A DNA stretch of 64,000 bases from contig JADJHD010000013.1 of the NCBI GenBank assembly GCA_016707705.1, positions 1-64,000 of the forward strand, written 5' to 3'. Source of the stretch: Bacteroidales bacterium (lineage in GTDB: Bacteria > Bacteroidota > Bacteroidia > Bacteroidales > UBA4417). Below, piece by piece: positions 52,874-61,492 of the stretch. A program made the position numbers and the translations under genes. The notes under the pieces are model-generated. The model saw nothing but the letters and a program-made list of their open reading frames with translations. It was not told the DNA's origin and made no database searches. Numbering within the stretch: the stretch's first letter is position 1; each line of letters opens with the position of its first letter.

Positions 52874-53788
52874 ATGAAAAAGAAAATATTCCTACTTACA
52901 ATAATAGCCATTTTCCTGCTGGGCTTGCCCTCAATAGCACAGGACAAGGCTGCTGAAAAGGGTCCCTTCACCACAACTATGGCTTTTACAGCCACCAGTA
53001 CATCTGACGATAGTGTTCAGCTGAAAGCGGTAGTTAGTGTGAAGCATGAAGAAGGGGCTACATTTCTGATGAATGCGGCAATAGATTTCTCCTATGCAAA
53101 CCCTGAAGGAGATGTGTCCATTGGTCAGGCGAAAACCGGAATCAATGGAGCTGCTATTCTGAAAGTTCCTGCTTCCAATAATTACACCAGAGATGAAGCT
53201 CAGCTGATTACTTTCAAGGCAAGTTATGCCGGAAATGACAAATACGAATCATCAGACGGAGAATTCCTCATTAAACCTTCAAAACTCACACTCAGTTTTT
53301 ATGAAGAAGACTCAATCAAGTATGTGAAAGTTGAAGGAATCCAGTATGAAGCCGAAGGTAAAACTTCTCCTTTGGGCGGAGTTGATGTTGCAATTGCAAT
53401 CCCAAAAATGTTCAGCATGCTTAAGGTTGGCCAGATATCCCTGGATTCAACAGGCATAGGAAGCACTGAGTTCCCTACTGACATCATCGGTGATTCCCTG
53501 GGAAATTTAACTGTTGTAGCTGCAATCGATGAGCACGAGGTGTACGGATTTGTGCAGGCAAATGCGTCAAATTCATGGGGCCTTCATAAACACCTGATCA
53601 GTCCTGACCGCCCTTCAAGGGAATTGTGGACCCCCATTGCACCTCTTTGGATGATCATTACCCTCATCATCATGCTTGCAGGAGTATGGGGCCATTACGT
53701 CTACGCCGTTGTTCAACTTGTGATGATTAAGAAGTCCAGTGAACGTGCCAGAAAGAAAAAAGAAAAGGACGAAAAAGCCACTGCATAA
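52874..53788 (+). CDS. exported, membrane-anchored protein of unknown function
   Basis: 304 residues. A signal peptide (MKKKIFLLTIIAIFLLGLPSIAQ), a beta-rich extracytoplasmic region of about 220 residues with Ig-like repeats (GPFTTTMAFTATSTSDD; SKLTLSFYEEDSIKYVKVEG), then one C-terminal helix (IAPLWMIITLIIMLAGVWGHYVYAVVQLVM) and a Lys/Arg-rich tail. The segment NSWGLHKHLISPDRPSRE before the helix has two His near the membrane. No cofactor motif. It follows the NrfD gene by 34 bp, so it may be an extra subunit of the complex. I do not recognise the family. Confidence 0.8.
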   Translation: MKKKIFLLTIIAIFLLGLPSIAQDKAAEKGPFTTTMAFTATSTSDDSVQLKAVVSVKHEEGATFLMNAAIDFSYANPEGDVSIGQAKTGINGAAILKVPASNNYTRDEAQLITFKASYAGNDKYESSDGEFLIKPSKLTLSFYEEDSIKYVKVEGIQYEAEGKTSPLGGVDVAIAIPKMFSMLKVGQISLDSTGIGSTEFPTDIIGDSLGNLTVVAAIDEHEVYGFVQANASNSWGLHKHLISPDRPSRELWTPIAPLWMIITLIIMLAGVWGHYVYAVVQLVMIKKSSERARKKKEKDEKATA

Positions 53789-54045
53789 AACTCTCTTCGA
53801 TTCATCTTCATATGCATCATATATAGTTATATTCAATAATAATCATATGTTGATTTATGATTGATTTATGTCAATGGCGATACGTAAAATTCCTGTTCAA
53901 TCAAGCGAAAATATCAACACCATTGTTATGAAAATAAACGGATATAAGCACATATTTGCATGCGAATCACTATGTGAATTAAATAACAATACAAGTCAAA
54001 ACAATCATTTTATCAAACCCTTATAACAAACAAAATCAACAACTT

Positions 54046-55380
54046 ATGAAAAAACTCTTATTCATCATCGCAATCGGTGCAGGTCTGCTGATCACAGCTT
54101 GTACCAAAGAAGGCCCAATTGGACCTCAAGGACCTGCCGGAACCAATGGAACTAATGGAACCAACGGAACTAACGGTAACGACGGAGTTGACGCAAATGC
54201 AACCTGTACCCAGTGCCACGCAAAAGACGTAGTAGAACTGGTAGCTACTCAGTATGAATTATCAAAGCACTCCTATGGTGAAGCTGCATTTGAAGAAGCA
54301 GGCAACACAACCTGTGCTCCTTGCCACGAATCAGAAGCATATAAGTATGTAAGTGCAAATAACACTCCTACAACCTTCACACTGAACACCACTACCAACA
54401 AGTATGTGAATGATTATACAGTTCCTGCTGACAAGGCTTACGGAGAAATCACCTGCTCAACCTGCCATAGCAGCCTGCATACCACTTACACCATCGCTGA
54501 CCTGAAGCCATTCACCAACACAGCTGCTGTAGCAATGACCATGTGGGGTGGTGCCAAAACCATCAACCTTACCCAGAAAGAAGGCGAAAGTCATCTTTGT
54601 ATAAAATGTCACCAGCCACGTCCATTAACAGCTTCAGCTGGCAATGGCAATGTTCTTGACTATAATGGCATAGCTTCCAATCCAACTGGCATCTTCTACG
54701 ATCCAACCAGTACTACCAATCTCCTGAAACCAGGTTACAGAACACATGTACATTATGGTTCAGTTGGAGCTATCTATGCAGGTATGGGCGGCGTTGAATT
54801 CAGCGGTTCAGTTGCTTATACCAGTTCAACCCATTCAACTTCAGCTTCATGTCAGGATTGCCATATGTCACCAATGACTGGCAAAGCCGGTGGACACTCC
54901 TTCACAGCTAAGGGTAATTTCAATGGATGTAATGCTGACGGATGCCACACAGGCATGGCAGGTTCATCATCAGGTTGGACAAACACCCGTGCTGAGATCA
55001 AAGGCCTTCTCGAAACTCTTGCTGGCAAACTCAACGTTGGTGGTATTGACATCATGAACAGGAATCCGGATGCAGAAGCTAACCTCTGGGCTAGCCTCAC
55101 AGCAAACAAATATGATGGTTACCTGAACATCTACGATCCTATCAACAATCCTAATGGAACTGCCAACAATCCAACCGGTATTTTCCAGAATCCTAGCCCA
55201 TCAAGCTCATGGTCAGCTGACCAGAAGGCTTTCAACCTGACTCTTCCCAAGATTTCCCTTACCAATGCTCAGATGGGCGGAATCATTAACTTCCAGATGT
55301 GCCTCAGGGAATATAGCCTTGGTATCCACAACTACAATTATTCCAAAGCTCTGTTACAGAATTCAATCGAAAAGCTCTAA
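54046..55380 (+). CDS. hexahaem cytochrome lipoprotein with collagen-like stalk
   Basis: 444 residues. Lipobox LITAC (Cys19) anchors it to a membrane. Residues 23-47 are eight Gly-x-y triplets (GPIGPQGPAGTNG and repeats of TNG), a collagen-like stalk. Then come five CxxCH haem sites (C54, C90, C137, C185, C269) and one CX4CH site at C295 (CNADGCH). Other His residues between sites could be distal ligands. The last 140 residues have no haem motif. The form suggests a surface or periplasmic electron carrier held away from the membrane. It is 257 bp after the previous gene and is followed by a terminator. Confidence 0.9.
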   Translation: MKKLLFIIAIGAGLLITACTKEGPIGPQGPAGTNGTNGTNGTNGNDGVDANATCTQCHAKDVVELVATQYELSKHSYGEAAFEEAGNTTCAPCHESEAYKYVSANNTPTTFTLNTTTNKYVNDYTVPADKAYGEITCSTCHSSLHTTYTIADLKPFTNTAAVAMTMWGGAKTINLTQKEGESHLCIKCHQPRPLTASAGNGNVLDYNGIASNPTGIFYDPTSTTNLLKPGYRTHVHYGSVGAIYAGMGGVEFSGSVAYTSSTHSTSASCQDCHMSPMTGKAGGHSFTAKGNFNGCNADGCHTGMAGSSSGWTNTRAEIKGLLETLAGKLNVGGIDIMNRNPDAEANLWASLTANKYDGYLNIYDPINNPNGTANNPTGIFQNPSPSSSWSADQKAFNLTLPKISLTNAQMGGIINFQMCLREYSLGIHNYNYSKALLQNSIEKL

Positions 55381-55412
55381 GCTTATCGGAATCTATATCT
55401 GCTGTCAACAGC

Positions 55413-55443
55413 AAAAAAGCCTCCCGAATGGGGGGCTTTTTTT
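55413..55443 (+). terminator. terminator after the hexahaem cytochrome
   Basis: Arms AAAAAAGCCTCCC and GGGGGGCTTTTTT, with a short loop and a T run to 55443. It lies 33 bp after the stop codon. Confidence 0.9.
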
Positions 55444-55570
55444 ATTGAAGACCTGTTACCAGCCTCAAAAACAATATCTGAGAATTGTATTAACTCCTTG
55501 TGAGCAACATTTTAAACTAAGCAAATCATATTGCCCACTTTCATCCAGATCGCGCTCAATCCCTAGAAGA

Positions 55571-55610
55571 TTAACAGGTTTTAACTAACGGTTTAACATA
55601 TTTTAACAGG
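55571..55610 (+). promoter_or_regulatory. four phased TTAAC repeats upstream of the Bat operon
   Basis: TTAAC occurs at 55571, 55581, 55593 and 55603, spaced 10, 12 and 10 bp, so all face nearly the same side of the helix. The outer two extend to TTAACAGG. They end about 30 bp before a -7 element and are a candidate operator for moxR. Confidence 0.4.
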
Positions 55611-55639
55611 CTTAAAAACATGCGTAGCACTGCCTGTTT

Positions 55640-55647
55640 TATTTTTG
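55640..55647 (+). promoter_or_regulatory. candidate -7 element for moxR
   Basis: TATTTTTG matches TAnnTTTG, 22 bp before the moxR ATG at 55669. The -33 region is not clear; the TTAAC repeats lie where a regulator could act. Confidence 0.4.
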
Positions 55648-55668
55648 TGGCCTAAATAAGCAGATACT

Positions 55669-56661
55669 ATGTTTGAGACCAATATCAAGGAATTGAATGA
55701 AAAGATCCAACAGGAAAGCGCATTTGTGGATATGCTTACCATGGAGATGCAACGGGTGATCGTTGGGCAAAAACACATGATTGAAAGATTAATCATTGGT
55801 TTGCTATCCAATGGTCACATTCTTCTTGAAGGAGTTCCGGGATTAGCCAAAACTCTTGCCATCAAATCGCTTGCAAACACCATTGACCTGAAGTTCAACA
55901 GAATTCAGTTTACACCAGACCTTTTGCCTGCTGATGTGCTTGGAACAATGATTTACAGCCAGAAGAATGAAGACTTTACGGTAAGAAAAGGGCCAATCTT
56001 CGCGAATTTTGTCCTTGCTGATGAAATCAACCGTTCACCTGCCAAGGTACAAAGTGCACTGCTGGAAGCCATGCAGGAACGTCAGGTAACAATTGGTGAT
56101 ATCACCCATAAACTTCCTGAGCCTTTTCTGGTACTTGCAACTCAAAACCCCATTGAACAGGAAGGAACCTATCCATTACCAGAAGCTCAGGTTGACAGGT
56201 TCATGCTAAAAGTTATTATAGGTTATCCTTCAAAACAGGAAGAAAAACTAATCCTGAGGCAGAATATCTCACAGGAAACCCATACCACACATGCTATTTT
56301 GAAACCTGCTGATATCCTTAAAGCCAGGGATATTGTCAGGCAGGTATATCTTGATGAAAAAATTGAAAACTATATAACAGATATAGTATTTGCATCACGT
56401 TATCCGGCAGACTATAATCTGAAGAAATTCCAGAATCTCATCCGCTATGGCGCATCTCCCAGAGCTTCAATTTATCTCGCATTAGCTGCCAAGGCATTTG
56501 CGTTCATAAAGAGAAGAGGCTACGTGATCCCTGAAGATGTTCGCGCAATTGCACATGATGTTCTCCGCCACAGAATTGGTCTGACCTACGAGGCTGAAGC
56601 AGAAAACATTACCAGTGAAGACATCATTAATGAGATCCTCAATTCTGTTGTTGTTCCATAG
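55669..56661 (+). CDS. MoxR-family AAA+ ATPase
   Basis: 330 residues, full MoxR length. Walker A is GVPGLAKT at 55-62, Walker B VLADEINRSP (about 115-124), sensor 1 VLATQNPIEQEGTYPLPEAQVDRFM, and sensor 2 lies in GASPRASIYLALAAKAFA. MoxR proteins act as chaperones or remodelers that work with neighbouring VWA-domain proteins. First gene of a run with DUF58, BatA, BatB, BatC, BatD and BatE, the aerotolerance operon of Bacteroidota. Confidence 0.95.
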   Translation: MFETNIKELNEKIQQESAFVDMLTMEMQRVIVGQKHMIERLIIGLLSNGHILLEGVPGLAKTLAIKSLANTIDLKFNRIQFTPDLLPADVLGTMIYSQKNEDFTVRKGPIFANFVLADEINRSPAKVQSALLEAMQERQVTIGDITHKLPEPFLVLATQNPIEQEGTYPLPEAQVDRFMLKVIIGYPSKQEEKLILRQNISQETHTTHAILKPADILKARDIVRQVYLDEKIENYITDIVFASRYPADYNLKKFQNLIRYGASPRASIYLALAAKAFAFIKRRGYVIPEDVRAIAHDVLRHRIGLTYEAEAENITSEDIINEILNSVVVP

Positions 56662-56825
56662 AAACATGATCTTGACAGCCAGCAAATCTGTTTCTTCACT
56701 TCTGAATGGGCCTAACAGCTAAAATTTTTTCCAGAAATATATATTTTGACGGATTCCGTTGAAAACCATTCATACATCCAGAAACTGATTAGTAACCGAC
56801 TCATAAGCCTGCATAATTCGTTCAA

Positions 56826-57701
56826 GTGGAAACCTCAGAAATCCTAAAGAAAGTCCGGAAGATAGAAATCAAGACACGTGGTTTGTCGCAGCATATCTTT
56901 TCAGGACATTATCACTCAGCCTTCAAGGGTCGTGGTATGGCTTTCAGCGAGGTCAGGGAATACCAGTACGGGGATGATATAAGAAGTATAGACTGGAATG
57001 TAACAGCCCGCTTCAATCACCCATATGTCAAGATCTTTGAGGAAGAGCGTGAATTGATGGTTATGCTTCTGGTAGATGTCAGCGGATCCAATAGTTTTGG
57101 CACAAAAAAACAATTCAAGGAAGAACTGATGACTGAGATCGCAGCATTGCTAGCATTCTCTGCCATTCATAATAATGATAAAGTTGGAGTAATCTTCTTC
57201 AGCGACAGGATCGAAAAATTCATACCTCCAAAGAAGGGAACTTCTCATATTTTAAGAATCATCAGGGAACTCATCGATTTTGAACCCGAGAGTCGCAGGA
57301 CTGATCTTTCTGAAGCATTGAGGTTCCTCACGAATGCAATCAAGAAAAGATGTACAGCCTTTATTCTTTCTGATTTCATGGACAAATCCTTTGAAAAAGC
57401 GATAAGGATTGCATCAGGAAAGCACGACCTTGTTGCTTTAAGAGTTTATGATGAGCGGGAAACCCAACTTCCGGCTGCAGGAATCATGGAGGTTCTGGAC
57501 CCGGAATCCGGACAAAAACAATGGATTGACAGTTCCAGCATTCAGGTCAGAAAACAATTCAACTCCTGGTGGAATGAGCATTCAAGAATGGTTGAAGGAG
57601 TATTTACCAGATGCGGTGTTGATTCTGCAACTATCAGGACAGATGAAGATTACGTGAAGCCGTTGTTAAAACTATTTTCACAACGTGAACTCAGATACTA
57701 A
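56826..57701 (+). CDS. DUF58 protein
   Basis: 291 residues, GTG start (METSEILKKVRKIEIKTRG, the usual opening). The DUF58 core is visible: HSAFKGRGMAFSEVREYQYG and DIRSIDWNVTARFNHPYVK, followed by a VWA-like part with LLVDVSGSNSFGT (metal-site-like DxSxS). These proteins bind MoxR and pair with Bat proteins. 164 bp after moxR and overlapping the next reading frame, so it is in the operon. Confidence 0.93.
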   Translation: METSEILKKVRKIEIKTRGLSQHIFSGHYHSAFKGRGMAFSEVREYQYGDDIRSIDWNVTARFNHPYVKIFEEERELMVMLLVDVSGSNSFGTKKQFKEELMTEIAALLAFSAIHNNDKVGVIFFSDRIEKFIPPKKGTSHILRIIRELIDFEPESRRTDLSEALRFLTNAIKKRCTAFILSDFMDKSFEKAIRIASGKHDLVALRVYDERETQLPAAGIMEVLDPESGQKQWIDSSSIQVRKQFNSWWNEHSRMVEGVFTRCGVDSATIRTDEDYVKPLLKLFSQRELRY

Positions 57702-57711
57702 GGATATTGCA

Positions 57712-58719
57712 ATGAAGGGTAAGAAATGCATGTGCAGTGGCAAGGTATTGGGAATGGTTATTCTTCCATTCTTAACAATATTTTTAGCTGAACAACTTTC
57801 GGCCCAGAAGGCAGTAGCCCGAATTGATACTACTTCGATAAAAATCGGAGAGCAGGTGCAACTTCATCTTGATGTGACGCTGCCTTCGAAAGCAACAGTT
57901 AAATGGCCCAGTTTTAGTGATACGGCCTTTTCCTCCGTAGAAATAGTGAAGCGTTCCAAGGTAGATACACTTGAAACCACGAGGAATACATTCGTTCAAA
58001 TCCGGCAGACCTTAACCATTACTTCATTTGACACCGGATATCATACGATTCCCCAGATAAGTATTCAGTACACCGTACCAGGGGATACTGTCCGCATGGA
58101 GACATTGACTGACTCTCTAATGCTGCATGTTAGAACCATTGATGTAGACACCACCAGAGCTATCCGCGACATTAAATCTCAGATGCAGGCACCTATAACC
58201 CTTGCCGAGCTATGGCCAATTTTTGGAGGTGCCGGCCTGCTTGGTTTGATAGCAGGTTTTATATGGTATTATCTCTGGAGAAGAAAGATGAACAAACCTC
58301 TATTCCCGGTAATACGCAGGCCACAGCTTCCACCATGGCAAATTGCCCTTGAATCGCTGAATGAACTTGAAACGAAGAAACTGTGGCAAGGAGGGAAAGT
58401 AAAGGAATACTATACAGAAATCACTGATGTTGTACGCACCTATATTGAAGGACAGCATCAGGTTCCGGCTATGGAAATGATTTCGTCGGACATTATTGAT
58501 TCGCTGGAGCAAAAAGGAATCGAAAAGACAATCCTGGTCAAGGTTGAGCGTATACTAGTTCTTGCAGACCTGGTGAAATTCGCAAAGGAGAATCCGCTCC
58601 CACCTGAAAATGCCGAATGCTTAAACAATGCCAGGAATTTCATTTTGGAAACAAAACCAGGTGAAGTAAATACTCCGGCAGAAAACGAAGAACAAACCAG
58701 TACCAGCAATAGTTTATGA
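57712..58719 (+). CDS. Bat-operon membrane protein of unknown function
   Basis: 335 residues from ATG 57712 (signal-like MKGKKCMCSGK then VLGMVILPFLTIFLA); an ATG nine codons upstream would overlap the DUF58 gene. A beta-rich extracytoplasmic domain (about 30-160) is followed by one membrane helix (LWPIFGGAGLLGLIAGFIWYY) and a cytoplasmic helical domain of about 130 residues (PPWQIALESLNELETKKLW, EYYTEITDVVRTYIEG). This layout resembles the C-terminal half of BatD and is constant in Bacteroidota Bat operons. No enzymatic motif. It overlaps batA by 4 bp. Confidence 0.8.
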   Translation: MKGKKCMCSGKVLGMVILPFLTIFLAEQLSAQKAVARIDTTSIKIGEQVQLHLDVTLPSKATVKWPSFSDTAFSSVEIVKRSKVDTLETTRNTFVQIRQTLTITSFDTGYHTIPQISIQYTVPGDTVRMETLTDSLMLHVRTIDVDTTRAIRDIKSQMQAPITLAELWPIFGGAGLLGLIAGFIWYYLWRRKMNKPLFPVIRRPQLPPWQIALESLNELETKKLWQGGKVKEYYTEITDVVRTYIEGQHQVPAMEMISSDIIDSLEQKGIEKTILVKVERILVLADLVKFAKENPLPPENAECLNNARNFILETKPGEVNTPAENEEQTSTSNSL

Positions 58720-59708
58720 TGAAGATTCATTTTGCAGATCCTGAATACTTCTGGTTGCTAGTTCTGTTGCCGGCAGCAATCGCCTGGTACATATACAGGC
58801 TTAGAAATCATCATGCTACCTTGCAGGTATCAAGTCTGGAGGCCTTTTCAAATGTAAAACCAACATGGAGGCTCTACAGCCGGCATATTTTATTCGGGCT
58901 AAGGATATCGTCAGCCACATTTATGATTATTGCCCTGGCAAGGCCACAAACAAATATGAGCAGGCAGGACATTAGTGTTGAAGGTATCGACATAATGCTT
59001 GCAACTGATATTTCAAGCACCATGCTTGCAGAAGACCTGAAACCGAACCGTCTTGAAGCTGCCAAGGAAGTAGCAAAGGATTTTATCCTAAGCCGGCCTG
59101 ATGACAGAATTGGTCTGGTTATTTTCAGTGGTGAAAGTTTTACCCAATGCCCGCTTACTATTGACCACACCAAACTGATTAATCTGTATGACGAGATAAA
59201 ATTCGGGATGATTGATGATGGAACAGCAATAGGAGACGGACTGGCAACAGCTGTCAGCAGATTAAAAGAGAGCAAGGCAATAAGTAAGGTTATTATCCTG
59301 CTTACCGATGGTGTTAATAATACTGGCTCTCTTGATCCTCAGTCAGCGGCTGAGATTGCATCCATCTATGGCATCAGGATCTACACCATTGGAGCCGGAA
59401 CAATAGGATATGCTCCGGCACCGGTAAGAACTCCATTTGGAATGCAATACCAGCAAATGGAGGTTAAAATTGATGAAGCGCTTCTGAAGAAAATCTCAGC
59501 CATGACTAATGGCAAATACTTCAGGGCAACAAACAAGAAAAAACTTGAGGATATTTACAAGGAAATAGACCGTTTGGAGAAATCAAAGATTGATGTTACT
59601 GAATTTCGCCGCAAAAAGGAGGAGTTCCTTGTTTTTGCGCTTATTGCCGCCTTACTGCTGGGATTGGAATTAATCTTCCGCTACACGGTATTACGAACAT
59701 TGCCATAG
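58716..59708 (+). CDS. batA: aerotolerance protein BatA (VWA domain)
   Basis: 330 residues. Two N-terminal helices (about 10-27 and 58-75), a VWA domain with MIDAS residues in ATDISSTML (Asp98, Ser100, Thr102) and TDGVNNTGS, and a last helix (FLVFALIAALLLGLELIF). The domain faces the periplasm. The start ATG overlaps the previous stop. BatA/BatB were linked to oxygen tolerance in Bacteroides fragilis; the mechanism is unknown. Confidence 0.93.
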   Translation: MMKIHFADPEYFWLLVLLPAAIAWYIYRLRNHHATLQVSSLEAFSNVKPTWRLYSRHILFGLRISSATFMIIALARPQTNMSRQDISVEGIDIMLATDISSTMLAEDLKPNRLEAAKEVAKDFILSRPDDRIGLVIFSGESFTQCPLTIDHTKLINLYDEIKFGMIDDGTAIGDGLATAVSRLKESKAISKVIILLTDGVNNTGSLDPQSAAEIASIYGIRIYTIGAGTIGYAPAPVRTPFGMQYQQMEVKIDEALLKKISAMTNGKYFRATNKKKLEDIYKEIDRLEKSKIDVTEFRRKKEEFLVFALIAALLLGLELIFRYTVLRTLP

Positions 59709-59748
59709 TACAACTCTAACAAGTAAATTTTAAACCCTTTCTGAATAC

Positions 59749-60789
59749 ATGTTTCGCTTAGCCCATCCATTCATGCTGTATTTGCTGCTGGTCATACCGG
59801 TTATGATTCTGCTGTATATACTTGCAGGAAGGATGAAGAAGAGAGCATTCGAAAAACTTGGTGAATGGCCCCTTTTGCAAAAGCTTATGCCAGACTATTC
59901 CGGTAGCCGGGGTTTGCTGAAGCTAATACTGCTTTTGATCGCATGGGTATTTCTGGTTATAGGCCTTGCTGATCCTCAAACAGGCTCAAAGCTTGAGAAG
60001 ATCAAAAGGAAAGGAATTGACATAGTGTTCACTCTGGACGTATCCAATAGCATGCTTGCCCAGGACATCGCACCCAACAGGCTGGAAAGGGCAAAACAAG
60101 CTATAAATCGTTTGCTTGACAACCTCGAGAACGACAGGGTTGGGCTGGTTGTTTTCGCAGGCAGATCATATGTTCAGATGCCCTTAACCTCTGATTATTC
60201 GGCAGCCAAACTATTCCTTGCCAATATCAATCCCGGCATGATTCCTACTCAGGGGACAGCCATAGGAGAAGCAATCGAGACATCTGCAGCCTGCTTTACG
60301 AAATCGAAGCAGAGTAAAGCAATTATTCTGATTACTGATGGTGAGAATTTTGAAGATGATGCTGTTGATGCAGCCCAAAATGCCGCTTCGAACGGAGTAA
60401 GGGTTTATACCATTGGCATGGGCTTGCCGGAAGGAGCCCCAATTCCGATTTTCAACAGTGGAGTGCAGATCGGATTCAAGAAAGACCGCACAGGCAATAC
60501 AGTAATATCCAGACTGAATGATGAGCTTTTAAAGGAGATAGCATCATCAGGAAAAGGTGTTTACATACGTGCCAACAACTCTCAGGCAGGAATAAAAGAA
60601 GTCTTTGATCAGATAAACAGTCTGGAGAAAGTTGAATATGACTCAAAGATTTTTTCAGATTACGAAGACCGGTACCAGTTTTTCCTATTGGCAGCTCTGC
60701 TATTCCTGATTGCTGAAATACTAATTTCAGAGAAGAAGAGCCGTTTGGCTGGAAAGCTGAATATTTTTCAATCTAAAGAACAGGACTGA
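59749..60789 (+). CDS. batB: aerotolerance protein BatB (VWA domain)
   Basis: 346 residues, the same layout as BatA: N-terminal helices (about 8-26 and 58-74), a VWA domain with the MIDAS FTLDVSNSMLAQD (Asp97, Ser99, Ser101) and ITDGENFEDD, and a C-terminal helix (YQFFLLAALLFLIAEILI). A paralogue of BatA. 40 bp after batA and 1 bp before batC, so translation may be coupled. Confidence 0.94.
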   Translation: MFRLAHPFMLYLLLVIPVMILLYILAGRMKKRAFEKLGEWPLLQKLMPDYSGSRGLLKLILLLIAWVFLVIGLADPQTGSKLEKIKRKGIDIVFTLDVSNSMLAQDIAPNRLERAKQAINRLLDNLENDRVGLVVFAGRSYVQMPLTSDYSAAKLFLANINPGMIPTQGTAIGEAIETSAACFTKSKQSKAIILITDGENFEDDAVDAAQNAASNGVRVYTIGMGLPEGAPIPIFNSGVQIGFKKDRTGNTVISRLNDELLKEIASSGKGVYIRANNSQAGIKEVFDQINSLEKVEYDSKIFSDYEDRYQFFLLAALLFLIAEILISEKKSRLAGKLNIFQSKEQD

Positions 60790-60790
60790 T

Positions 60791-61444
60791 ATGAAATATA
60801 TCATCATGATTGTGGTTTTATTGGTGGCTGTGGGTGCCTTGTACTCTCAGCCTGCTCAAAAGCTTATTCGTGAAGGTAATTCGAAGTATCAGGACGGGAA
60901 ATACAAAGAAGCTGAGATCGATTACAGGAAAGCACTGGAAAAGTCTCCTGCATCGCTTAAGGCGACTTATAACCTGGGCAATTCTCAATACAAGCAACAG
61001 AATTACAAGGAATCAACAAGCTCCTATGAGAAGATTGCAGCTGATCCAAAAAGCAAGAACCTGGCTCAGGTTTACCACAATCTGGGGAACTCCTATCTTC
61101 AGAACAAACAATATAATGAGAGCATAGAGGCATACAAGAGAGCCCTGAGACTCAACCCATCAGATGAGGACACCAGGTACAATCTGGCATATGCCATGTC
61201 GAAACTGGCTCAGCAGAAGAACAATAACAAACAGGATAAGAACAATCAAAATCAGCAGCAAAAACAGAAGCAGCAGCAACAGCAGCAACAGCAGCAGGAG
61301 CAGCAAAAGCAGAACCAGAAAATATCGAAGAAGGATGCAGACAGAATGCTGAATGCCCTGAACAATAACGAAAAAAGAACACTTGAAAAGTTGAAAAAGC
61401 AAAAAACAACTTCCAGTTCCAGTCAACCGGAAAAAGATTGGTAG
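60791..61444 (+). CDS. batC: aerotolerance protein BatC (TPR)
   Basis: 217 residues. A signal or N-terminal helix (MKYIIMIVVLLVAVGALYS), then TPR repeats (about 22-140; KLIREGNSKYQDGKYKEAEI, SLKATYNLGNSQYKQ, AQVYHNLGNSYLQNKQYNES, EAYKRALRLNPSDEDTR). The C-terminal 70 residues are rich in Gln, Asn and Lys with runs of up to nine Gln, encoded by mixed CAG/CAA codons. It starts 1 bp after batB and 48 bp before batD. A scaffold for the Bat complex, by analogy. Confidence 0.92.
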   Translation: MKYIIMIVVLLVAVGALYSQPAQKLIREGNSKYQDGKYKEAEIDYRKALEKSPASLKATYNLGNSQYKQQNYKESTSSYEKIAADPKSKNLAQVYHNLGNSYLQNKQYNESIEAYKRALRLNPSDEDTRYNLAYAMSKLAQQKNNNKQDKNNQNQQQKQKQQQQQQQQQEQQKQNQKISKKDADRMLNALNNNEKRTLEKLKKQKTTSSSSQPEKDW

Positions 61445-61492
61445 ACCTTTAACTTTTCAAGACCGAAAAAAGCCAAGAATATCAACTTAACC

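Noticed and set aside
61240..61310. Gln-coding repeat in batC as a microsatellite or mobile element
   Set aside because: It stays in frame, uses mixed CAG/CAA codons and lies in a tail that is commonly low-complexity in BatC proteins.
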